43,403 nt of DNA from the NCBI GenBank assembly GCA_020073145.1, contig JAIQFS010000050.1:1-43403 (forward strand), read 5' to 3'. A model generated the notes under the pieces. The model was not told the origin of the DNA and searched no databases. It saw only the letters and a program-made list of their open reading frames with translations. Source of the DNA: Terriglobia bacterium (GTDB taxonomy: Bacteria > Acidobacteriota > Terriglobia > Bryobacterales > Bryobacteraceae). Shown piece by piece: positions 1 to 6,871 of the stretch. Position numbers and translations under genes: made by a program. The first letter of the stretch is position 1. Every line of letters begins with the position of its first letter.

Positions 1-78
1 CCCCGGCGCTTCAGCCTGCTCGCTGGCATAGAACAACTCTTCCTGCTTCTGTCTGGCTCGCTTCGTTCCCATCGCCAT
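1..78 (-). CDS. IS transposase, N-terminal fragment cut by window edge
   Basis: Reading the minus strand from the ATG at 78 gives 26 codons without a stop up to the window edge. The peptide starts MAMGTKRARQKQEEL and continues FYASEQAEAPG. This resembles the first residues of IS1182/IS5-type transposases (charged start, then a segment leading into a PGHPFY-like motif that would lie outside the window). It is read from memory of the family, and only the first residues are visible. The gene would run leftwards out of the window. Its upstream end faces the truncated transposase at 145-648, so the IS terminus should lie in the short stretch between them. Confidence 0.58.
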   Translation of the reverse strand, partial: MAMGTKRARQKQEELFYASEQAEAPG

Positions 79-144
79 GCCTGATTCTACGGCGAAACAT
101 TCCACCAAGGAAGTGTTTTTAGACACGGGCTGCTAGGCTGCTTC
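79..144. other. Junction between two IS remnants
   Basis: This 66-base stretch separates the start of a leftward transposase gene from the broken 5' end of a rightward one. The rightward reading frame stays open back to 85, but the residues before the VQGYNAQ motif do not look like the family. The true break is therefore probably within about 115-141. An imperfect dyad (GTGTTTTTAGACAC, 113-126) is present and could belong to an IS end. No target-site duplication can be defined from one end alone. Confidence 0.4.
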
Positions 145-648
145 GTGCAGGGGTACAACGCTCAGATTGCAGTGGACAGTCAGGCTCAGGTGATCGTCGC
201 AGCCGACGTCACGCAAAGCGTCGTCGATCGCGGGCAGTTGCTTCCGATGTGCGAACGGATCCGAGAAACGGTTGGCTGGCTGCCACCGGTCATCAGCGCG
301 GATGCGGGCTACTGGGACACGGTCAGCATCGAGCATCCTGCGCTTAGTGACACGGAACTACTGGTTGCTCCCGATGCGACGCATCAGTGGGCCAAGCCGA
401 AGCCAGGCAACGTGAGTCCCGCCGTGCAACGCATGCGCGAGAAGCTGAGTTCCGGAGCGGCGCGCGAACTTTACGCTACGAGGCGCACGACCGTAGAGCC
501 AGTGTTCGGGCAGATCAAACAGGCGCGCGGATTACGTCGATTTGCGTTTCGCGGTTTGCAGAAGGTCCAGGCCGAGTGGAAACTGATCTGCCTCACCCAC
601 AACCTGCTGAAGATGTTCCGGTACTCCTGGTTACCTCAGACTAGCTGA
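145..648 (+). pseudogene. IS1182-family transposase, 3' fragment (DDE domain)
   Basis: The 167-residue product is the C-terminal half of a DDE transposase of the IS1182 type. Visible motifs are VQGYNAQIAVD at the start, SADAGY holding the second catalytic Asp, and VEPVFGQIKQARGLRRF holding the catalytic Glu, followed by the family ending EWKLICLTHNLLKMF. Full members are about 450-550 residues. The N-terminal DNA-binding half is missing, so the fragment is not expected to transpose. The apparent start is a GTG inside the family's conserved VQGYN motif, which shows it is not a real start. The loss of the 5' half coincides with the neighbouring leftward IS, which probably inserted into it. Confidence 0.78.
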
Positions 649-806
649 GGGCGCTGCCAGCTGCCCGCGGGGGCCGCCCAACGAACTGGCACGTCGCATC
701 TGGTAGAAATCTGCCCCTACCGAAGCCGAGGAGAGCCGGTGCAAGCCTCATCCAAATAAAAGCGCCTGGCTTTTCTCCGACAGGCTCCTGATCTGGCACC
801 GCGGGC

Positions 807-1076
807 TCACGCAATCAGCAACTCATAGGCTTTGTGATCGCCAATCCAGAACCACAAGTATCCATCCCGCCGCTTGATGGCGAGGGCGCGGTAGTTCAAA
901 CTGACGCGGGCTGACCAGATTTCCTCTCCGTGACGCTCTCCGACTTTCTTAAACTGCACGGAAGGATCCTGCGCGTTTGCTTTCAGCAGGGAGAACTGCT
1001 TGTCGGCACGGGTTCGCACCTCCACCGGAAGCGCCCGGTATTCCTGCCAGAAATCCGCGGCGGCACGATGCTGCAT
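807..1076 (-). CDS. RelE/ParE-family toxin
   Basis: An 89-residue protein of the RelE/ParE toxin superfamily. The pattern FWxEYRALP, then DKQFSLLK, then VQFKKVG, WSARVSLNYRALA and a final WFWIGDHKAYELL is typical of a subgroup common in cyanobacteria and acidobacteria. Such toxins are small RNases or gyrase poisons neutralised by a partner encoded just upstream. Here the start lies 6 bases after the stop of the 66-residue upstream gene, the usual antitoxin-first order. Which cellular target this subgroup attacks cannot be told from sequence. A complete ORF of normal length suggests the module is intact. Confidence 0.85.
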   Translation of the reverse strand: MQHRAAADFWQEYRALPVEVRTRADKQFSLLKANAQDPSVQFKKVGERHGEEIWSARVSLNYRALAIKRRDGYLWFWIGDHKAYELLIA

Positions 1077-1082
1077 GGAGGG

Positions 1083-1283
1083 CTAGAGCGGCTGCACTCG
1101 GCCGTCTTTTTCATCGGCTAGCGCGCGACCGATGGCCTTATCCAGCCGGCCTGCTGCCAGGTCGGACTGAACGCGAGAATCGATGGGCAGTGGGCAGTGT
1201 CGATCCAGCCACAAGTACAACTCCTCCAGCTCTCGCGGCGTGAGCGCTCCAATCGCCTGCTCGATCTCTTGGACCGTCTTCAC
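1083..1283 (-). CDS. Antitoxin of RelE/ParE-type module
   Basis: A 66-residue acidic protein starting with GTG at 1283. A purine-rich AAAGGGG lies about 9-10 bases upstream and supports this start. The N-terminal part (MKTVQEIEQAIGALTPRELEELYLW) is a predicted helical segment, and the C-terminal part (SDLAAGRLDKAIGRALADEKDG) is the flexible tail typical of antitoxins paired with this toxin type. It lacks an obvious ribbon-helix-helix or HTH fold. Antitoxins of this subgroup bind and cover the toxin active site and usually autoregulate the operon. The pair sits beside IS debris, a common position for mobile TA modules. Confidence 0.78.
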   Translation of the reverse strand: MKTVQEIEQAIGALTPRELEELYLWLDRHCPLPIDSRVQSDLAAGRLDKAIGRALADEKDGRVQPL

Positions 1284-1517
1284 CCTCGTGTGCCCCTTTC
1301 GCTATTTTAACGGATTTACCGGGCCGCAGAACGCGTGCAATCCGGTGGACCGCCCAAACGGAGTTACTGCAAGTGCGGGTCCCTCACAACCTCACTGAAG
1401 CGGCCTTCGCGTCTACCTGGAGCATATCTGGAGGCCGCCGTTTGTGGTCGAGACGAAATGCAAGCGCGTTCCGACCTGTCCCGCTGCCGTGGCGTAACGC
1501 CGGGCCGCACGATTCGG

Positions 1518-2315
1518 TCAGTTGCGGACCAGCCCGCGGCGACGGAAGGCCCACATCGCCAGCAGAAGGAAGACTAGGGCGCAATCCAGGCCGTACGCCA
1601 GCGCGATGGCGTGCTCTGTCCACGGAATCTGCTTCAACTTCGCTTCCGTAATCGTGAGAAAGCGCGATTCGGAGAGCAGGCCTGTCGAAGGGAGAGCTGC
1701 GTAGACCGCGCTGCGCAGCCAATCCGGCAGGAATCGCGCGTTTCCGTCAGGACCAACCATGTCTGTCACCACTGCGTTCACCACGACGATCCCCAGCGTC
1801 ACCACCGGGTGCAGCACCGTCGCAAGGAGCAGGGAGAAGGCGCTGTAGATGGCGTAACGCACCATGGGATAGACGATCAGTACCCAAGGCGTCGATTGGA
1901 TCCGCGCTCCGCCGATCCACGCCAGCAGGTAGCTCATGACCAGGAGGAACAGAACGTAGATCGCCATCAACCATTGAACGCCGAGGAATTTGCCCAGGAG
2001 GAATTCCCAGCGTCGGACCGGCCGCGCCATCACCGCGAGGATGGTGCCCGACTTCAGCTCGCTCCAGAGGGAATCGGCCGACGCCCAGACCGCCAGCAAA
2101 CTCCCGAGGCCGCTCACCAAGCTCATGATCCCGCCAATCAAGGGCAGTTCGGTCGACTGGAGAACACTCGGATCGGTTGCGGCCGCCGTCTTCATCACGG
2201 TCAGGGAACCGATCATCAGCAGCAGCACGCACAGAAAGATCACGGCGAAGACGATCAACAGCTTGTCTCGCACCAGTGTGGAGAACGTGTTCTGAGCGAT
2301 CGCCCGGATCTTCAT
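1518..2315 (-). CDS. ABC-2 type transporter permease
   Basis: A 265-residue integral membrane protein with about six hydrophobic spans. An N-terminal span (LLIVFAVIFLCVLLLMIGSL) is followed by a loop, and paired spans end near residue 258. The segment SELKSGTILAVMARPVRRWEFLLGKFLG is the conserved cytoplasmic region of NosY/ABC-2 permeases. It overlaps the stop of the ATPase gene by the four bases ATGA (2312-2315), so translation is coupled and the two form one exporter. The substrate is unknown. The neighbouring thioredoxin and cytochrome genes suggest an envelope role, possibly in cofactor or redox-protein maturation, but that is inference. Confidence 0.88.
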   Translation of the reverse strand: MKIRAIAQNTFSTLVRDKLLIVFAVIFLCVLLLMIGSLTVMKTAAATDPSVLQSTELPLIGGIMSLVSGLGSLLAVWASADSLWSELKSGTILAVMARPVRRWEFLLGKFLGVQWLMAIYVLFLLVMSYLLAWIGGARIQSTPWVLIVYPMVRYAIYSAFSLLLATVLHPVVTLGIVVVNAVVTDMVGPDGNARFLPDWLRSAVYAALPSTGLLSESRFLTITEAKLKQIPWTEHAIALAYGLDCALVFLLLAMWAFRRRGLVRN

Positions 2316-3244
2316 TTTGGGGCCTCGGAATCCTGAACCAGCTGGAGAAACACGTCCTGCAGAGTGGTCTTCACCGGCGTCACGGCAATCACATCGCTGC
2401 CGGCGCTCCAGAGGGCCTCGATCAGCTCGCGCTTGAGTCCGGCCTCGGCTACGATGCGCACCCCGTTGGAATCCCGCGCAATTGCCGCACCCCGCTCCGC
2501 CCAGGCCCGCTCCATCTCTTCCGGCATCCGGTCGGCCAACACTTCGACCCGGTCACCGCGCTCCAACATCTCCGTGAGCCGCCCGGCGCGCACCATGTGG
2601 CCGCGATCAACGATCACCACGCGGTCGCAGATCTGTTCCACCTCGGGCAGAATGTGCGAGCTCAGAAATACCGTTCGGCCGTCCGCCTTCAGATCGAGCA
2701 GCAATTGCAGCACATCCTGCCGCCCGGCCGGGTCCAGTCCGGAAGTGGGCTCATCGAGGACGAGCAGGCGCGGCTCCGCCAACAGGGCTTGCGCGATCCC
2801 CAGGCGCTGCACCATACCGCGCGAATACTTGCCGATCTTCAACGTCCCGTACCCGTTCAGGCGCACCCGGGCCAGCGCCCCGGAAATGCGCGAGCCGCCA
2901 TTCCGAGGCTCTCCGGCTAGCGCCAGGTGCATCCGCAGCAACTCGGGGCCGGTCAGGTGTTTGTAGAAGGCGAAGTTCTCCGGCAGAAAACCGATTTGTT
3001 GTTTGGCGCCGATCGCGCCGGGCTCGTGGCCGAGCACCCGAACCGCACCAGAGTCGGCGAACAGAAACCCCATCAGGATGTTGATGCTCGTGGTCTTCCC
3101 CGCCCCGTTCGGCCCCAGAAACGCGCACACTTCGCCCGATGCCGCTTCAAAGGAAACGTCCGCCAGCGCCAGGAACCGCTCCTCGCTAAACCGGCGGTGG
3201 AACGTCTTGTGGACGCGGTCGAACTCAACGGCCGGCGCTGCCAT
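2312..3244 (-). CDS. ABC transporter ATP-binding protein
   Basis: A 310-residue ATPase of the ABC-2/NosF/CcmA type. Walker A is GPNGAGKTT at residues 44-52, the Q-loop GFLPEN is near 85-90, the signature is the divergent YSRGMVQRL at 140-148, Walker B is LLVLDEP at 160-166, and the H-loop SSH ends at 197. A C-terminal regulatory region of about 90 residues follows. I place the start at 3244 because MAAPAVEFDRVHKTF begins the normal fold. The frame is open further upstream but that stretch is out-of-frame shadow of the thioredoxin gene. The chosen start overlaps the thioredoxin stop by 20 bases. Its partner permease follows with an ATGA overlap. Confidence 0.92.
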   Translation of the reverse strand: MAAPAVEFDRVHKTFHRRFSEERFLALADVSFEAASGEVCAFLGPNGAGKTTSINILMGFLFADSGAVRVLGHEPGAIGAKQQIGFLPENFAFYKHLTGPELLRMHLALAGEPRNGGSRISGALARVRLNGYGTLKIGKYSRGMVQRLGIAQALLAEPRLLVLDEPTSGLDPAGRQDVLQLLLDLKADGRTVFLSSHILPEVEQICDRVVIVDRGHMVRAGRLTEMLERGDRVEVLADRMPEEMERAWAERGAAIARDSNGVRIVAEAGLKRELIEALWSAGSDVIAVTPVKTTLQDVFLQLVQDSEAPK

Positions 3245-3842
3245 TCGGCGCTCCCGTGCCCCCGTTGGGCCGGGCGGCGGCGGGCCCATAATCCTTGATG
3301 CCCAGTTGGTTCGCCAGTTCCAGCTCCAGCCCCATCTGGTAGCCGACCCGGCCCCACGAAACCATGCCATCTTTGTCGATGACGTAGATGCGCGGAATGC
3401 TGTCGACCCCGTAGGCATCGGCGGTCCTCTGCGTGCCGTCCAAGACCACCGGAAACGGCATCTTCGAGCTGGTGGCGTACTCCTCGGCCGCTGGCCGTTC
3501 GTCGTCGACATCCACCGCCACGATCTCAAAGTCCGAGCCGTCCTTGTGAGTCTTCTGATAGAAGGCCCGCAACGCCGGCGTTTCCATCCGGCAGGGTCCG
3601 CACCAGCTTGCCCAGAAGGTCACCACCACCTTGCGTTTGCCGCGGAAATCGGCGAGGGAAAGAGTGCGCCCGTCGAGGGCCTTCAGCGTAAAATCCGGTG
3701 CGCGCCGATGCAGCAGAGAGATGACTTCCTCCGGCGTGTCAAGGCGCCATTCGAGTACCTTCGCGCGCCACGAGATCCAGACCGTGAATGCCACAAGACC
3801 CGCAACCGCCAACCCGGCGGCGCGAGAGGGCTGCGATCGCAT
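3225..3842 (-). CDS. TlpA-like membrane-anchored thioredoxin
   Basis: A 205-residue protein with one N-terminal membrane span (residues about 8-26), then a periplasmic thioredoxin fold of the TlpA/ResA type. The active site WASWCGPCR has its cysteines at 81 and 84, and the cis-proline is in SIPRI at 149-150. TlpA/ResA proteins reduce disulfides outside the membrane, classically in apocytochrome c or CuA maturation. This fits the cytochrome c gene immediately upstream and the many multiheme proteins nearby. The last 20 residues are low-complexity and overlap the ABC ATPase start. A perfect TATAAT sits 8 bases before the start codon. Confidence 0.9.
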   Translation of the reverse strand: MRSQPSRAAGLAVAGLVAFTVWISWRAKVLEWRLDTPEEVISLLHRRAPDFTLKALDGRTLSLADFRGKRKVVVTFWASWCGPCRMETPALRAFYQKTHKDGSDFEIVAVDVDDERPAAEEYATSSKMPFPVVLDGTQRTADAYGVDSIPRIYVIDKDGMVSWGRVGYQMGLELELANQLGIKDYGPAAARPNGGTGAPNGSAGR

Positions 3843-3850
3843 TGCCCCAC

Positions 3851-3856
3851 ATTATA
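3851..3856 (-). promoter_or_regulatory. Candidate -10 box just upstream of the thioredoxin gene
   Basis: A perfect TATAAT on the minus strand ends 8 bases before the ATG at 3842. A start of transcription about 7 bases downstream would leave almost no leader, giving a leaderless or nearly leaderless mRNA. No good -35 box is found 16-18 bases further upstream, so the site may be chance. Confidence 0.3.
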
Positions 3857-3924
3857 TCCAGATCGTCGGGCCGAGCACGGCGGGCGCCAGGCGCGACTCG
3901 CTTTCCCTCGACAAGGCCTGACTC

Positions 3925-4893
3925 CTACGGGTTCAGCGAGGCAGTGTACGCTGCGATCGCAACCATATCGTCTTCGCTCAGCTTCTCCACCACTTTCTTC
4001 ATCTGCGCGGAGGCCGTGCTGGTGTTCGCGCCAACCTGGAAATCATAGAGCTGGCGAACAACATAAATAGGATGAATGCCCGCGAGCCTCGGCACGTCCC
4101 CCAGGCCCTTCAATCCTTCCCCGTGGCAGATCGCGCAGGCGATGGTCTTGCCCGCTCCACCGTTGTTCACCAGCGCCTCGCCTTTCTTGATGCTGCCCGG
4201 CGGCACATAGGCGATAAAGCCCGAGTGCGGGTCTCGGGACTCCACCCGCTTGGCGTCCTGCGGCAACGTGATGATGCGGTTGCCCAGCGGCTCCGTCCCT
4301 CCCGCAGGCAGCGGCAGACGCATGCGCCCCCCGTTGATCCACGACTTGGGCACGGTTTGGGCTTCCTCAACCTTATACCAGACGATCGGCTTGAGCGCCG
4401 CGAACCACTCAATCGCCCTCCGCATGTCCTCCTCCGGCAGCCCTGCCGAGATGATGTTCATCCGCGCCGCTCGCAGCGATTGTTCGTGGACTTTCGGATC
4501 TTTTCGCAAGCCCTTCTTGAAGTCCTCCATCTGGCGCAGCATGTAGGCCACCGGCAAACCGGCCAGCGTAGCCGACTCCGGGTGCCCCATGCCCGACATC
4601 AGATGGCAGGACCCGCATGCCTGGGCTTGAACGCCTTTCTGCACCACGTTCGGCAGCGGGCTATGTTCGTCCGGGAACCAATCCGGCGGATTGTACTGAT
4701 CGTCAATCTGCGCCTGCGTATAGGAACGCGAACTGCCGGGAATGCCCTTGGCTGCGGGATCGGCCGCCCCTGCCGGGGGCGTCGCGTCCGGTACCGGGTA
4801 CGCCCACGTCAGGCTCTGGCCCGCCTGCGGCGCTTGCGCCGAAAGGGCGCCGGCAAAGAGTAACGTCAACGGCAACCACGCTCGAATCCTCAT
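3925..4893 (-). CDS. Diheme cytochrome c (c4-like)
   Basis: A 322-residue exported protein with two heme c attachment motifs: CGSCH at residues 93-97 and CAICH at 253-257. The two halves look alike (LAGLPVAYMLRQMEDFKKG against LAGIHPIYVVRQLYDFQVG), which points to duplicated class I cytochrome domains as in c4 cytochromes. Start 4893 is preferred because it gives a signal peptide (MRIRAWLPLTLLFAGALSAQA) and has GGGAGGT five bases upstream. The frame is open 26 codons further but without features. It probably shuttles electrons in the periplasm. The thioredoxin and ABC genes follow on the same strand after 82 bases. Confidence 0.88.
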   Translation of the reverse strand: MRIRAWLPLTLLFAGALSAQAPQAGQSLTWAYPVPDATPPAGAADPAAKGIPGSSRSYTQAQIDDQYNPPDWFPDEHSPLPNVVQKGVQAQACGSCHLMSGMGHPESATLAGLPVAYMLRQMEDFKKGLRKDPKVHEQSLRAARMNIISAGLPEEDMRRAIEWFAALKPIVWYKVEEAQTVPKSWINGGRMRLPLPAGGTEPLGNRIITLPQDAKRVESRDPHSGFIAYVPPGSIKKGEALVNNGGAGKTIACAICHGEGLKGLGDVPRLAGIHPIYVVRQLYDFQVGANTSTASAQMKKVVEKLSEDDMVAIAAYTASLNP

Positions 4894-5098
4894 CAGACCT
4901 CCCGATTTCTCGGACAAATATATCACGGCCGAGGGCCGATGCCCCGGTCCTTGGCTCTCTCGCTGGACCATCTACGCTGCCGGAAGAAATAGGATAAGCT
5001 ATGAAGCTGCCATCGGCGATCCTGCCGGAAGCGCCCGGCCGCGCCAAACGTCCGGGCAGAGGCGCTGGATGGCCGGCAGCGGCTGGGACTGGAACCTC

Positions 5099-6751
5099 AT
5101 GAGGACACGCCACCGGTTGCGCCTTCGTCTCCTTTGCCTGGCGGCCTTCCCGTCCTGGGCCGCCGGCGCCGATTTTGTTGGAAGCCAGTCCTGCGCCGCA
5201 TGCCATGCCGATCTCTATCGCAGTTTCATGCAAACCCAGATGGCCCAGAGCAGCGGGCGAGTGGGAACAGCCGCGGCCCAGGAGCAATTCGACCGTACCG
5301 AGTTTCGTGATTCCCCCGGTCAGTTCTCCTACCGCGTGGGGCGCGCCGGGAGCGCCTACTATTTCGACTTCCTGCAGCAGGGCGCCCGGCAGCCCATCCA
5401 AGGACGCCGCCAATTCCAGTATTTCGTGGGAAGTGGAGCCGCCGCGCGCAGCTATCTGATGAGTGTCGACGGGTTTCTCTATGAAGCGCCCGTTTCCTAC
5501 TACAACCGGTCGGCTTCCTGGAATTCCGCGCCGGGGTATGCCGGCTTCGACTACCCCTATCTCACCCGGCCGATCTTGCCGGGCTGCCTGCAGTGCCATG
5601 CCAGCGGGATTCAACACATCGCCGGGACGCAAAACGCGTACGCAACGCCGCCGTTCTTGGAGGGTGGCGTGTCCTGCGAACGATGCCATGGCCCGGGTAG
5701 CGATCATATCGCCACCGGCAAGCCCATGGTTAGTCCGGAGAAGCTCGCTCCCGCCGCGCGCGACAGCATTTGCGAGCAATGCCACCTTTCCGGCGAGGCT
5801 CGGGTGCCGAAGAGGGGCCCGGATCAAGATGCGCTTCCCCCCGGTGACGCGCTCGCCGACCATATGACCGTGTTCGTGCGCACCGGCTCGATGTCCCAGC
5901 GCAAGGTCACCAGCCACGCCGAGAACCTCGCGCAGAGCGCCTGCAAGCGAGCCAGCGGGGATAAGCTGTGGTGCGGTACCTGCCACGATCCGCATTCCGT
6001 CCCCCGCGCCGCCGAAAAAGCCGCGTACTTCCGCTCCAAATGCCTGACCTGCCACCGGACGTCCGATTGCCAAGCCCCGCAACCGTCCAGGCAGGCCAAC
6101 GGCGACGACTGCGTGGCCTGTCACATGCCACACAATCCCGTCAGCGACGTAGACCATGTCGCGTTTACGGACCATTCCATCCAGCGGCGTCCGGCGCCCG
6201 CCAGCAACCTCCCGCCCGGGAATGCCGATCTGGTCGTGTTCCGCGGCGGCCCCGCCAGCGCCCGCGACCTGGGGCTGGCCTACGCCCAGGTGGGTCTGCG
6301 CGAGCAGAACGCCACCTACCTCGACCGTGCCTTCCGCCTGCTCCAAGACGCCGTCGCCCAGGGTGTCGGCGACACCCAGACCCTCGTCTATTTGGCCCAG
6401 CTTTACCGCGATCGCTCCGATGACGCGCATGCCCTTCCGATGTATGAGCGGGTCTGGCGAATGGATCCGGGACAGTACGCCGCCGGCTCGGCTCTGGGCG
6501 CTTACCAGATGCAACGAGGCAACCTGGAAGAGGCCATCCGCCTGTGGAACCAGACCCTCGCCATCAGCCCCGCCCTGCTGCTGGTTCGCAAGAACCTGGC
6601 CACCGCGCTCTGGCGCACCGGTCGCGCCGATCAGGCCCAGGCCACGTTGCGCCAGGCGCTGGAGTTCAATCCGTCGTTTCAGGAAGCCAAGGATCTGCTG
6701 GAGCAGATCGTAAAATCTCCCGCGCCGGTTTCTCCCGGTATCGCAAAATAA
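5099..6751 (+). CDS. Heptaheme c-type cytochrome with TPR tail
   Basis: A 550-residue exported protein. After a signal peptide (RLRLRLLCLAAFPSWAAGA) seven CxxCH motifs follow in order: CAACH, CLQCH, CERCH, CEQCH, CGTCH, CLTCH and CVACH. The first lies at residues 32-36. The last 170 residues form TPR helices (for example MYERVWRMDPGQYAAGSALGAY). The spacing CERCHGPG and CVACHMPHN resembles the cytochrome c554/NrfA-like multiheme superfamily. An ATG at 5069 with AGAGG upstream is a possible earlier start. I chose 5099 because it gives a normal signal peptide. The function is unknown. Binding partner proteins through TPRs while moving electrons is a reasonable inference. It is shorter than the two relatives at 10929 and 20839. 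Confidence 0.85.
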   Translation: MRTRHRLRLRLLCLAAFPSWAAGADFVGSQSCAACHADLYRSFMQTQMAQSSGRVGTAAAQEQFDRTEFRDSPGQFSYRVGRAGSAYYFDFLQQGARQPIQGRRQFQYFVGSGAAARSYLMSVDGFLYEAPVSYYNRSASWNSAPGYAGFDYPYLTRPILPGCLQCHASGIQHIAGTQNAYATPPFLEGGVSCERCHGPGSDHIATGKPMVSPEKLAPAARDSICEQCHLSGEARVPKRGPDQDALPPGDALADHMTVFVRTGSMSQRKVTSHAENLAQSACKRASGDKLWCGTCHDPHSVPRAAEKAAYFRSKCLTCHRTSDCQAPQPSRQANGDDCVACHMPHNPVSDVDHVAFTDHSIQRRPAPASNLPPGNADLVVFRGGPASARDLGLAYAQVGLREQNATYLDRAFRLLQDAVAQGVGDTQTLVYLAQLYRDRSDDAHALPMYERVWRMDPGQYAAGSALGAYQMQRGNLEEAIRLWNQTLAISPALLLVRKNLATALWRTGRADQAQATLRQALEFNPSFQEAKDLLEQIVKSPAPVSPGIAK

Positions 6752-6801
6752 GGCGGGGACCTTCTCGAAGCCGCATGCGCGTTCACGGCCCTGCTAAACA
6801 C

Positions 6802-6841
6802 AAAAAGGACCGGTGCGCCTCGCGATCGAGGCGAACCGGCC
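6802..6841 (-). terminator. Rho-independent terminator of first giant receptor
   Basis: On the minus strand a GC-rich hairpin (GCCGGTTCGCCTCG pairing with CGAGGCGCACCGG, with one mismatch) is followed by a T run. It lies about 30 bases past the stop of the receptor gene at 6872. Confidence 0.75.
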
Positions 6842-6871
6842 CAATTCACGACCGCTCAAACCGCTGCGGTG

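Noticed and set aside
1400-1438. GCGGCCT/AGGCCGC inverted repeat downstream of the ABC permease as terminator
   Set aside because: The loop is 25 bases and no T run follows, so a terminator call is not supported.
3245-3529. 95-codon N-terminal extension of the ABC ATPase
   Set aside because: It lies within the thioredoxin gene in another frame and has no ABC features. The fold begins at 3244.
4703-6514. Long antisense ORF (603 codons) opposite the first heptaheme cytochrome
   Set aside because: It has no protein-like motif or start region and mirrors a gene with seven heme motifs. It is a GC-rich shadow frame.
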